This document shows, piece after piece, positions 10,385 through 18,405 of a DNA stretch of 48,745 bases. The notes beneath the pieces were generated by a model, which was not told where the DNA came from, did no database searches, and was given only the letters and a program-made list of their open reading frames with translations. How positions within the stretch are numbered: the stretch's first letter is position 1; each line of letters begins with the position of its first letter. The DNA comes from a bacterium (GTDB lineage Bacteria > Planctomycetota > UBA11346), in contig JAIFKN010000192.1 of the NCBI GenBank assembly GCA_020049615.1, positions 1-48,745 of the forward strand, given 5' to 3'. A program made the position numbers and the translations under genes.

Positions 10385-10763
10385 CCTCTTCGGCCGCCTG
10401 ATCATCATCAAGCGGCGGGTACCCAGCCAGAACGCCTCGATGTACCGGCACTGGAGCGCCTATACCGCCGAGCGCGACGCCTGGTTCATCCTGCTGCGCG
10501 CGCAGTTGGCGCCCAAGCCCCCGCCGGACGAGCCGGTGCGCCTGATCCTGCGCAGCCTGCGCACCCGGCTGGTCGACTACGCCAACTTCGTCGGCGGCGC
10601 CAAGCCGATCCCCGACTGCCTGATCCGCCTCGGCTACCTCAAGGACGACAGTCCGCGCTGGTTCCACTGCGACTACTACCAGAGCGTCGTGCCGAAGGAC
10701 CAGGAGCGCACCGAGTTGCAGTTCGTGCCGTGGGCCGGCGAGGATGCGCCAGAGCAGGGCTGA
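10374..10763 (+). CDS. RusA-like Holliday-junction-resolvase-family protein, one active-site Asp missing
   Basis: I choose the GTG at 10374, which overlaps the upstream gene; this gives 129 residues. The pattern VPSQNASMYRHW at the N-terminus, then DYANFVGGAKPIPDCLIRLGY and KDDSPRW, matches the RusA-like family ('PPS.N..H....W', 'D.DN..GG.KP..D.L...G...DDS'). In RusA the two aspartates of the DxD pair bind metal. Here the second position is alanine (DYAN), while DCLIR and KDDS keep the others. Genuine RusA cuts four-way DNA junctions; this copy may have weak or no activity, or a shifted metal site. The repeat element at 10773-10932 starts ten bases after its stop. Confidence 0.6.
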   Translation: MPADLFGRLIIIKRRVPSQNASMYRHWSAYTAERDAWFILLRAQLAPKPPPDEPVRLILRSLRTRLVDYANFVGGAKPIPDCLIRLGYLKDDSPRWFHCDYYQSVVPKDQERTELQFVPWAGEDAPEQG

Positions 10764-10772
10764 GTGCGCCCG

Positions 10773-10932
10773 GGGCCCCATCGCTGGCGATGGGGCGGGC
10801 GCCGAGCCGCGGTGGCGGCATAGAATCGGCGAAGCCGATGCCGCCACGATTCCGGAGCCTGCCGACGGAATCGAGCTGCGACATAGCCCGTGGGGTAGAC
10901 CCGAAAGGGTCGTAGGTGCGAAGCCCCTGAGC
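10773..10932 (-). repeat. Multi-hairpin intergenic repeat, copy C
   Basis: Read on the minus strand this starts GCTCAGGGGCTTCG and contains in order the stems GACCC/GGGTC, CGATTCCG/CGGAATCG, the nested GTGGCGGCAT/ATGCCGCCAC around ATCGGC/GCCGAT, and GCCCCATCGC/GCGATGGGGC. The same order of stems, with different paired bases, is found in the copies at 18250-18403 and 22672-22815. It fills the whole gap between two convergent genes and touches the stop codon of the alpha-2-macroglobulin-like gene, so it may act as a two-way terminator. Confidence 0.8.
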
Positions 10933-13900
10933 TATTGCCGCTCGAAGCGCAGGCCGCGCAGTTCGAGGCCGGTCACCTTGCCGATGAAGCCGGCCACATG
11001 GCGCCACGCCATCGCCTCGACGCGCATGGTCACCGGCGGCAGCTGGGCGGCATCGATGTCCGGAGCCAGGGTCAGCGGCGGCAGGCCCCGGTTCGCCAGC
11101 CGGTCGTTCAGGTCCGCCAGCATCGCATCGAAGGGCCGGTCCTGCCAATCGACGCTCAGCCCGATGACGGCCGAGCGCGTGGCGTCCCCGCTCAGCAGCA
11201 GCGTGCCGTCGCGTTCGCGGGTCACCTGGATGCCGCGCTCGGCCAGCTCGCGCGAGCCGAGGCGGTCGCCGGCCGGCGCATCTTCGCTGCCGCTGCAGCC
11301 CGGCCCGAGCCGGATCGGCAGGCCACATTCGCGGCGCAGGAACGAGGTCCAGCCATCCAGGGTGCGGGCATAGCCCAGCGACTCCAGCAACTCGCCGTCG
11401 AGGTGCTGCTGCCACACCCAGTCATCCCAGGCCGTCCCGCGATTCGCGCCGGCGGCGTACCAGGCCCGCAGCGTGGCCGACGTGCGGCGGGCCGGAGCCT
11501 GCGGCGCAGGCAGGACGGCCTGGACCTTCCGGCGGTCGGCGCGGCTGCCCGCTGCGCTGGCGGCCAGTTCGCCCAGCGTCTCGTACGACCTGGCCCCGGA
11601 ACGGTCGAACTCGGGTTCGCCGTCGAGCCAGCCGCGCAAGGCGGCCTCGGTCCAGTGGCCGGAACGGCCGCAGGCGGGGTGGGCGAGCAGGTCCTCGAGC
11701 GCCGGCCTCTCCCGGGGGACGAGGATGCTGACCAGCCCGGGATCGAGCAGCGGGCGATTGATCAGCCAATCCAATTCCTCGGGGCAGGTCGGTATATCGG
11801 CCAAGGCCGCGACCATCGGCCCCGCGGCGGGAGCCGGCTCGGGGATGGGTTCGCCCGCGCCGACGCGCAACGGGGGCAGTTCCAACCAGCGCATGCCGGC
11901 CGGATCGTCACGGTGCTGCACGCGCACCAGCGACCAGTGCAGCTCCCCTTCCAGGCGCGCCTCCAGCAGCACGGCCCCGCCGGACGGCAGCTCGATCCGG
12001 CCGGAGCCGTCGCCGGCCGCCAGCAGCGGCAGCGTGCTCTCGCGGAACCGCCGGACGGGTTCGAGCCGGGTCAGGACGTCGCGCCAAGCCCCCAGCGTGG
12101 CGGCGCGCTCGGCCGGGGTGTCCCGCCACGCCGCCACCGCCGGCGCCAGCGCCTCGGCCGCGCCGAGCGGCAGTCGCCAGTCCCAGCCGACCGGGTCGCA
12201 CACCCGGACCTCGCCATCCTCGGCGAGCGGACGCAGGCTGGTCGGCGGGCTCAGCTGGGCATGCCAGCCGTCACCCGACAGGGTCAGCAGCAGCCGTTCG
12301 CCCGACAGCACCACCTCGCCGCGGCGCAGCGGGCGGAAGCCGTCGCCGCGATCGACGCGCAGCTGCAGCGATGGTCCCTCCAGCCGCGGTACGGCGGCCG
12401 GAGGCGGCGCCTGCCAGCGCAGGTCGAGGGAGATGACCGACCCGGGCGGAGCCGAGATCGCCAGCGGACCGCCGATCTGCCCGCTCCACACCGCGCCGGC
12501 CTTGGCCTCGACCGTGTCGCCGGCGATGCGCAGTTCGACCTGACGGGGCGGGCCGGCCGCGGGCAGCAGCTCGGCGGCGAGGACGGCGGCCAGCGGATCG
12601 CTCCACGGCACGCCGACCAGCCGGCCGGCGAGGATGCGCTGCGCCGGCTGGTCGCTGGCGAGCCGAGCGGCGTCCAGGCCCAGGGCCAGGACCAGGGCGT
12701 CATCGCTGTCCAGGACCCGGGGCCGCGCCGCCAGCCACAGGCGCTGGCCCTCGCCCCAGCCCTCGGCCAGGGCGGTGCCGACGATGGCGATCTGATCGGC
12801 GAGCGGACCGTCGCCGCCGCTGCGCCGCAATGGCGGGCTCAAGCGCAGCCCGGCGAGCCTGGCCCGCGCGCGCAGCCAGTCGCCGAGCACGCCGGCGGGC
12901 ATCTCGCGTACGCCACCGCCGCCGAGACCCAGGCGCAGCGCCGCCAGGCGCACGACCTGGGCGGCTGGCGACTGGTCGAGGAGGTTCCAGCGCCGGGCGA
13001 GTTCGGTGCGGCGCTGCGCCCCGGCCGGGGCGAGCACCCAGGCCATCGCCCCGCCGGCGTCGTCATGCGAGCGCCAGCGCAGCAGTTCCTCGTCGCGACG
13101 CGCGCCGACGTCCGGCCAGGCGCGCAGCTCGGCGTGCACCAGCGAACCGGCCGGGATGGCGAGCGGCAGCTGCACCGCGCCATCCTCGCCCGCCACCAGC
13201 ATCAGCTCGGCCGACTCGGGCAGGCCGTCGGGCACGACCAGCACGTCGGCACCAACGCTGACCGCATCCGCCGTGCCAGCGCCCAGCGCACCTTCCAGCC
13301 GGACGATCCGGCCGAGCAGTCCGCCGAGCCGGCGCACCGGCGCGCCGGCCGCCGCCTGCGGCACCGTCCACGCAGTCGGCACGGTGCGGCGGCTGCGCGG
13401 CTCGACCGCCACCTGGCTGGTGGTTCCAGCGCAGGTCAGCCGGGTCTCGATCGCGGTCGAGCCGTGGTTGGCGATCTCGACCGGCAGGACGAGGCGATCG
13501 CCGGCCCGCGCCGAGCGCGGAGCTGCCAGCTCCAGGTCGATCCTGCGCGCAGCGCGCAGCACGGTGCGGATCTCGCCGACCATGACAGCGGCGCTGGCGT
13601 CGGCGGCGCGGGCGGTCAGCCGCCAGGTGCCGGTGCTGCGCGGCAGCTCGATCGCCGCCTCGGCCTCACCGCGGGCGTCGGTGACCACGCCGGCCAACCA
13701 GGCGATGGTCGGGTCGGCCTCGGTGCCGAGCGACTCCTCGATGCCGGCGCCGACCGCCCGGCAGCGCCCGCCACCATATCGCGAGCCGAACGCGCCACGG
13801 CTGCCCATCTGCTCATCGACGTCGTCGCACTGCCAGCGCCACACCACGCTGCGCCAGAGCAGGCCGCTGACGAAGCCGCCACCCAGCGCGCGCCCGTCGG

Positions 13901-16900
13901 CGAGCCGCCACGGCCGGCTGTGGTCGTGGAAGAAGCGCCAGAGGTCCGGTGTCTGGTCCTCGGCCAGGGCGTAGAGGCGCTGATCGACCGCGCCCAGGGT
14001 CAGGCCGGCGCCGGCGACCGGCCGATCCTGCCAGTCGCGGACGCTGATGCGTACGCGCACCGTCTCGCCCGGACGCGGCTCGGCCAGATCCGGGGCGAGG
14101 GCGACGCGCAGCAGGCGGTCGATCGGCAGGATGCGCACGGCGGTACGGCGGCTGGTGGCGAAGCCGCGATCCGGCATCCAGGCGACGGCCTGGAGGTGGA
14201 CCTCGGGGCTCCAGGCCGCGGTGACCGGGCAGGCGACGGTCGCGGCGGCTGCCGCGACCGGCACGCGCGCGTGGTGGATGAAGGCGCCGGTGCCGGCGAC
14301 CAGGAGCACATCACGGCCAGGGGCGGAGGTGCCGACGGTGACCTGCAGGCTGTCGCCGGTACTCACCCGGGTGCTGGCTGGCAGGCAGGCGACCGGCTCG
14401 CCATCGCCGGGGCGCGGCGGGGCCACGATGCGCACGTTCAGACGGCGCGCCGCCTCGCCGCCGCCGGGCAGGTCGGCGCACAGCAGCACGGCATCGGCCC
14501 CGACCTGCTCGGCCGTCGGCGACAGCAGGCACTCGGCGGTGCCGGCGGCGCCACCGGTCGCCGTCCACGGCCGCCCCAGGCGCTCGTCGCCACGCACCGC
14601 CTGCAGGCGCACCGGCGCGCCGGCCGGCAGGCGCAGGCGCACGCGCAGCACGCCGCCGGCCTCGACCTCGTCGGCGTCCGGCTCGGCCTCGAGCGCGAAC
14701 GGGAACAGGCTCGTGCTCCAGGCGTGGTGCTCGCCCCAGGTGCGGCCGGCGCGCTTGACGCTCAGGGTGGCGACCCACGTCGCCTCGCGCCCCTCGGGGG
14801 TCGGGATGGTCACCAGCGCCTCGCCGGCCAGATCGGTGACGGCCTCGGCCGGGGCCTCGATCGGCAGCGCGCCACCGTCCCGGGCCTTCGCCACCACCTG
14901 GACGGCGATGCCGGTGGCGGCGAGCGGGGCGCCGGCGGCATCGACCGCGCGGACGCGCAACCGACGCGCTTCGCCGGCGAGCTGGCTGTCGCCGTCCGGG
15001 CAGCTCACCAGCAGCATCGCCGCCGGCAGGGCCAGGCGGTCGCAGCGGGCGATCTGATGCCGGTCCCCTTCGAGCATCAGGTCGACGGCGCCGATGGCCG
15101 CACCGGCGGGAATGGCGACCGCACCGGCGAACATGCCGCGTCCATCCAGCGGCAGGCGCTCGCGCCACACCGTCTCGCCACCGACCCGCAGCGCGAGCGA
15201 GACCGTGCGCTCCGGCCGGCGGAAGCCTTCGCCGTCGTGCTCGCGCAGCAGCCCGGCGAAACGCAGCGTCTCGCCGGGCCGCACCAGCGGCTTGTCGGCC
15301 CAGCACACCGCCCGCAGCGCCCAGGCGGCGCGAGTCCCCCAGGACGCCTCGGCCGCCTCGTGCGCCGACGGCCGGTCGACGGTGGCGCGGACGGCATAGG
15401 CGCGGCCGACGAGGGCGGGCGGCAGCTCGAGGCGCAGGATGCCGTCGGTCCCGCTGGCGAGGCGCTGCTGCAGCTTGAACTCGGGGTCGGTGGCCGCCGC
15501 CGCCGCACCGGCAGCACGGCCGGCAACGACCTCCTCGGCAGCACCACTGGAGACGAAGGCGGGATCGGGCCGGCCGAGGAAGCCTTCGCTGAATCCGGCC
15601 CGCCAGGCCGGTGAAGCCTCGGCCCAGGCGGAACCGGCGGCCAGGACGGCATCGCGTTCCAGCTGCCAATCGATCCGCAGCGGCGTGGCCGCGCCCCGGC
15701 CGTCGCCCCGCCCGACCGTCCACGCCAGCACGCCATCGACGCCGGCCTGCAGGTGGAGGGCGGACGCGGCGACGCGCAGCGAGGAGATGGCCACCACCGG
15801 GCAGGCGCGGGCGGACGCGGCGATGACCCAGCGGCCCTCGGCGAGATCGGGGAAGGTTGCCGACCGGGTATCGCCAGTGAGTTCGCGCACGAGATCGGGA
15901 CGCTCAGGCAGGTCCTCGCGGCGCGGGCGCCCGCCCAGGCGGGTCCACAGCGCGTCGTCATCGACCCGCCACAGCTGCAGCTGGTGCGCGCCGCGGTAGT
16001 CGCTCGACAGATGGATGGTCACCGGCGAGCCGGCCGCCACCACGGCGGCTGAGACGCTGATACGCAGGCCGTCATGGTCGAGCGCCAGGCGCCAGACGCG
16101 GGGCCGGTCCAGCACGGCAGGCGCCGGCTCGCCGATCAGATCGCTGATCACCGGGCTTTCGACCTCCAGTTGCACGTCGGACTTGGCCTGGGACAGCGCC
16201 TGGCGCAGTCCGACATCGCCGAGTTCTCGCTCCCCGGCCAGGACGGCCTGGGCAGCGGCGTCCGCGTCCATGAAGCGGGCGGCCAGCGCGTCGAGCCTGG
16301 CCTCGACGGCAGGGAACGGCCACAGCGTCAGCTTGCCGCCGATCAGCCGGCGACGCAGCTGCCACAGGCGGAGCGCGCCATACGCCTCGCCCGAGGCCGC
16401 ATCGCCGGCCGTCCACAGGCGTTCGGCGACCGCCAGGGCCCGCTCGGGATCGTGCTCGGCGACATGCAGATGCACGGCCGCGAGCTGGGCCGCGGGATCG
16501 CCGGCGAGCGCCGCCTCGGCCTCGCTCCACGGCGAGTCGCCATGCGCCCAGCGGGCCAGGGCCAACAGCCCGGGCCCGACCGGCATGCGCACCTGGCCGC
16601 CCTCCCGCTCCACCATGCGCACGCCACCGGCGAGCAGCGCCTGCCAATCGCTCCAGGATTCGCTCCGCGCCAGCCACGCCCCGCCACCGGTACCCTGGGC
16701 GCTGTCGCGCGCCTCGACTGCCGGGATCATGCCGCTGGCCAGCCGGCCATCGGCGAGCAGCCCGCCCCAGCGGATGGCCAGGTGCAGGCCGACGAGTTCG
16801 CTGGCGACCGCCGCCGACTTGTCGGCCCACGGCACCCGCGCCAGCACCTGCGCCGCCTCGTCGTTGCGCCCAGCCTTGATCAGCGCGCGGACCAGCGCGG

Positions 16901-17096
16901 TGCGGCCGCGATGCTGCATCGCGGGTTCGCTGCGTTCCTCGAGTTCGGCAAGCGTGCGTTTCGCCGCTTCGATGTCGCCCGCCTCGGCCAGGCGCTCGGT
17001 CCGGCCGAGCAGTTGGCCGGCATCGGCCCGCCATGGGTCCGGCTTGTCGCCGCAGGAGACCAGAAGCAGGACGGCGAGCAGGAGGAGCAGACGCAT
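10932..17096 (-). CDS. Alpha-2-macroglobulin-like lipoprotein with C-terminal STN-like region
   Basis: The ATG at 17096 gives a short lipoprotein signal ending LLLVSC (Cys15), so the 2054-residue product should be lipid-anchored in the envelope; a GTG at 17117 would add seven residues. Macroglobulin domains are recognisable: DKPLVRPGETLRFAGLLRE near residue 600, GAVDQRLYALAEDQTPD near 1040, and the A2M segment ARGEAEAAIELPRSTGTWRL near 1150. Bacterial relatives trap proteases, usually with a thioester made by a CxEQ motif. I find no such motif in the stretch where it should lie, so this copy probably belongs to the thioester-free class. The last 60 residues (VTMRVEAMAWRHVAGFIGK) resemble STN domains of secretin- and TonB-linked proteins. 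It stands alone between convergent and co-directional neighbours. Confidence 0.85.
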   Translation of the reverse strand: MRLLLLLAVLLLVSCGDKPDPWRADAGQLLGRTERLAEAGDIEAAKRTLAELEERSEPAMQHRGRTALVRALIKAGRNDEAAQVLARVPWADKSAAVASELVGLHLAIRWGGLLADGRLASGMIPAVEARDSAQGTGGGAWLARSESWSDWQALLAGGVRMVEREGGQVRMPVGPGLLALARWAHGDSPWSEAEAALAGDPAAQLAAVHLHVAEHDPERALAVAERLWTAGDAASGEAYGALRLWQLRRRLIGGKLTLWPFPAVEARLDALAARFMDADAAAQAVLAGERELGDVGLRQALSQAKSDVQLEVESPVISDLIGEPAPAVLDRPRVWRLALDHDGLRISVSAAVVAAGSPVTIHLSSDYRGAHQLQLWRVDDDALWTRLGGRPRREDLPERPDLVRELTGDTRSATFPDLAEGRWVIAASARACPVVAISSLRVAASALHLQAGVDGVLAWTVGRGDGRGAATPLRIDWQLERDAVLAAGSAWAEASPAWRAGFSEGFLGRPDPAFVSSGAAEEVVAGRAAGAAAAATDPEFKLQQRLASGTDGILRLELPPALVGRAYAVRATVDRPSAHEAAEASWGTRAAWALRAVCWADKPLVRPGETLRFAGLLREHDGEGFRRPERTVSLALRVGGETVWRERLPLDGRGMFAGAVAIPAGAAIGAVDLMLEGDRHQIARCDRLALPAAMLLVSCPDGDSQLAGEARRLRVRAVDAAGAPLAATGIAVQVVAKARDGGALPIEAPAEAVTDLAGEALVTIPTPEGREATWVATLSVKRAGRTWGEHHAWSTSLFPFALEAEPDADEVEAGGVLRVRLRLPAGAPVRLQAVRGDERLGRPWTATGGAAGTAECLLSPTAEQVGADAVLLCADLPGGGEAARRLNVRIVAPPRPGDGEPVACLPASTRVSTGDSLQVTVGTSAPGRDVLLVAGTGAFIHHARVPVAAAAATVACPVTAAWSPEVHLQAVAWMPDRGFATSRRTAVRILPIDRLLRVALAPDLAEPRPGETVRVRISVRDWQDRPVAGAGLTLGAVDQRLYALAEDQTPDLWRFFHDHSRPWRLADGRALGGGFVSGLLWRSVVWRWQCDDVDEQMGSRGAFGSRYGGGRCRAVGAGIEESLGTEADPTIAWLAGVVTDARGEAEAAIELPRSTGTWRLTARAADASAAVMVGEIRTVLRAARRIDLELAAPRSARAGDRLVLPVEIANHGSTAIETRLTCAGTTSQVAVEPRSRRTVPTAWTVPQAAAGAPVRRLGGLLGRIVRLEGALGAGTADAVSVGADVLVVPDGLPESAELMLVAGEDGAVQLPLAIPAGSLVHAELRAWPDVGARRDEELLRWRSHDDAGGAMAWVLAPAGAQRRTELARRWNLLDQSPAAQVVRLAALRLGLGGGGVREMPAGVLGDWLRARARLAGLRLSPPLRRSGGDGPLADQIAIVGTALAEGWGEGQRLWLAARPRVLDSDDALVLALGLDAARLASDQPAQRILAGRLVGVPWSDPLAAVLAAELLPAAGPPRQVELRIAGDTVEAKAGAVWSGQIGGPLAISAPPGSVISLDLRWQAPPPAAVPRLEGPSLQLRVDRGDGFRPLRRGEVVLSGERLLLTLSGDGWHAQLSPPTSLRPLAEDGEVRVCDPVGWDWRLPLGAAEALAPAVAAWRDTPAERAATLGAWRDVLTRLEPVRRFRESTLPLLAAGDGSGRIELPSGGAVLLEARLEGELHWSLVRVQHRDDPAGMRWLELPPLRVGAGEPIPEPAPAAGPMVAALADIPTCPEELDWLINRPLLDPGLVSILVPRERPALEDLLAHPACGRSGHWTEAALRGWLDGEPEFDRSGARSYETLGELAASAAGSRADRRKVQAVLPAPQAPARRTSATLRAWYAAGANRGTAWDDWVWQQHLDGELLESLGYARTLDGWTSFLRRECGLPIRLGPGCSGSEDAPAGDRLGSRELAERGIQVTRERDGTLLLSGDATRSAVIGLSVDWQDRPFDAMLADLNDRLANRGLPPLTLAPDIDAAQLPPVTMRVEAMAWRHVAGFIGKVTGLELRGLRFERQ

Positions 17097-17207
17097 GCAG
17101 CGATGAACGGCACGCACCGGAGTCCGTTCATCACCGCAGGAAAGCAGAACGCCGACGCAGGCAGCAGCCCGCGTCGGCGTTCACGATGGATCAGGATGGC
17201 GTCGGAA

Positions 17208-17675
17208 TCAGCCGAGGCTCTTGATGATCATCCCGACGGTGGTCCGCTGGGCCTTGCTCAGGCCATGCACCGCCACGGCGAGATCGTCGCCCAGCACCTC
17301 TTCGGCCTGCGCGATGAGCTGCATGACGCTGGCGGCGAGGCCGCTCTTGGCCTTGCGGCCCGGCTTGCGGCCCGGCTTGCCCTTGGCCTTCTTGCCCGGC
17401 TTGCGGCCCGGCTTGCCCTTGGCTTTCTTGCCCTTGCCCTTGCCCTTGCGGCCGCGCTTGGCCTTGGGCGAATCACCGGCGAGGGCATTGACCTCCTCCT
17501 CGGAGATGCCCAGCAGCTTGGCGTACTTCTTCAGGCCGCGGGCGTTCGGCACGCTCTTGCCCTTGAGCACGGCGCGGAACGAGGGGAGGCTGAGGCCGGC
17601 AGCCTTGGCTGCGGCGGTGGCGCTGACGCCATCGGCAGCCAGCTTGGCTTCAACGGCATCGGTGAGCTTGGACAT
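17208..17675 (-). CDS. XRE-type HTH protein with lysine-rich histone-H1-like tail
   Basis: I choose the ATG at 17675, with GGAG suitably spaced upstream, giving 155 residues. Residues 18-63 look like a Cro/CI-type helix-turn-helix (SATAAAKAAGLSLPSFRAVLK, then ARGLKKYAKLLGISEEEV). Residues 69-111 are a basic low-complexity tail of K, G, R, P and A, built partly from two copies of a 12-residue unit (GKPGRKPGKKAK type) encoded by a 36-bp tandem repeat at 17367-17438. Residues 112-155 form a non-basic helical end. Such tails bind DNA non-specifically in H1-like bacterial proteins (Hc1, AlgP). The joining of a sequence-specific HTH to this tail suggests a nucleoid-associated regulator. A perfect inverted repeat lies in its promoter region. 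Confidence 0.75.
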   Translation of the reverse strand: MSKLTDAVEAKLAADGVSATAAAKAAGLSLPSFRAVLKGKSVPNARGLKKYAKLLGISEEEVNALAGDSPKAKRGRKGKGKGKKAKGKPGRKPGKKAKGKPGRKPGRKAKSGLAASVMQLIAQAEEVLGDDLAVAVHGLSKAQRTTVGMIIKSLG

Positions 17676-17676
17676 G

Positions 17677-17710
17677 TGATCTCCGCACAGGAATGGTTGG
17701 GCGGAGATCA
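17677..17710. promoter_or_regulatory. Perfect 10-bp inverted repeat in a divergent promoter region
   Basis: TGATCTCCGC (17677-17686) is the exact inverse of GCGGAGATCA (17701-17710), with a 14-base spacer. The left arm contains the Shine-Dalgarno sequence of the XRE-like gene. Its symmetry and place between divergent genes make it a candidate operator, perhaps for the XRE-like protein itself. Confidence 0.45.
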
Positions 17711-17752
17711 TTCCGCTTCCTGCGCATGGCCGAAATGCTACAGGTATCATTC

Positions 17753-18241
17753 ATGAAACGCAAGGCATGTATGTTCCACCTGCTTCTTGCGCTCGCCGGT
17801 GGAATATTCCTGCAGGCCGGAGAATCATCCCTGCCCGGGAACGCGGGATCATTCCACCCCCCCGCCGGATGGACCAGGATGACAGGCGAAGCATTCGCGC
17901 TGCGCGGTCCCGGCCGCGACGACAGCGAAGCGCCGCGGCTGGTGGTGACCATCGCGGCTGGCGATCAAGGCAGCACGGCAGCCTCCATGCGCGACGGCTG
18001 GAAACGCGTTGCCGACGGCTGCGAACTGCTCGATGATGACGATGAGCCGCTCGGCGGCCGGGTGTGGCGGCGGATGCGCGTGCGCTTCGCCGCCGGGCCG
18101 CTGGCCTTCGGCCAGACGGCGTGGGTCGGAGCGGTCGCCGGACGGACCGTGGTGATCGTCCTGTCCGCTCCCGATGATCGCATCGGACTCCACCTTGCGG
18201 CGGCATCCGATGCGGTCGCTTCGATCAGCGGGCCGCGCTGA
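17753..18241 (+). CDS. Small secreted protein, DcrB/DUF1795-like fold possible
   Basis: The ATG at 17753 gives 162 residues with a signal peptide (KRKACMFHLLLALAGGIFLQ, cleavage near AGESS). The mature part begins FHPPAGWTRMTG, a pattern common in small DcrB- or PsbP-like envelope proteins, followed by alternating strands (LVVTIAAG, RVWRRMRVRFAAG, AWVGAVAGRTVVIVLSAP) and a helix ending at SISGPR, as in that fold. I cannot name a function. It is divergent from the XRE-type gene and shares with it a 77-base promoter region containing the inverted repeat. Repeat copy A starts eight bases after its stop. Confidence 0.65.
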   Translation: MKRKACMFHLLLALAGGIFLQAGESSLPGNAGSFHPPAGWTRMTGEAFALRGPGRDDSEAPRLVVTIAAGDQGSTAASMRDGWKRVADGCELLDDDDEPLGGRVWRRMRVRFAAGPLAFGQTAWVGAVAGRTVVIVLSAPDDRIGLHLAAASDAVASISGPR

Positions 18242-18249
18242 CGCTATGT

Positions 18250-18403
18250 GCTCAGGGGCTTCGCCCCTGCGGCCCTGACGGGCCTGTCCCCACTGCCTTT
18301 GTCGCAGCTCGGTTTCGTTCCGAAACCGTGGGCGGATGGGCTGCGCCCATGATATCCGCCCACCGCCGCTCGGCGGCAGGCCCATCGCTGCGCGACGGGG
18401 GCC
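18250..18403 (+). repeat. Multi-hairpin intergenic repeat, copy A
   Basis: The stems in order are AGGGGC/GCCCCT, GGCCC/GGGCC, CGGTTTCG/CGAAACCG, GGGCGGAT/ATCCGCCC around ATGGGC/GCCCAT, CCGCCG/CGGCGG, and CCCATCGC/GCGACGGG (one A-C mismatch). It fills the gap between two convergent genes and ends two bases from the stop of the minus-strand isomerase-like gene. Confidence 0.82.
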
Positions 18404-18405
18404 AG

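Noticed and set aside
10935..15614. A 1559-codon open frame on the plus strand opposite the macroglobulin-like gene
   Set aside because: It is rich in R, Q, A and G without domains and arises from the high G+C content of the real minus-strand gene.
16074..17756. A 560-codon plus-strand open frame across the macroglobulin and XRE genes
   Set aside because: It is a shadow crossing two genuine minus-strand genes and ends inside a promoter region.
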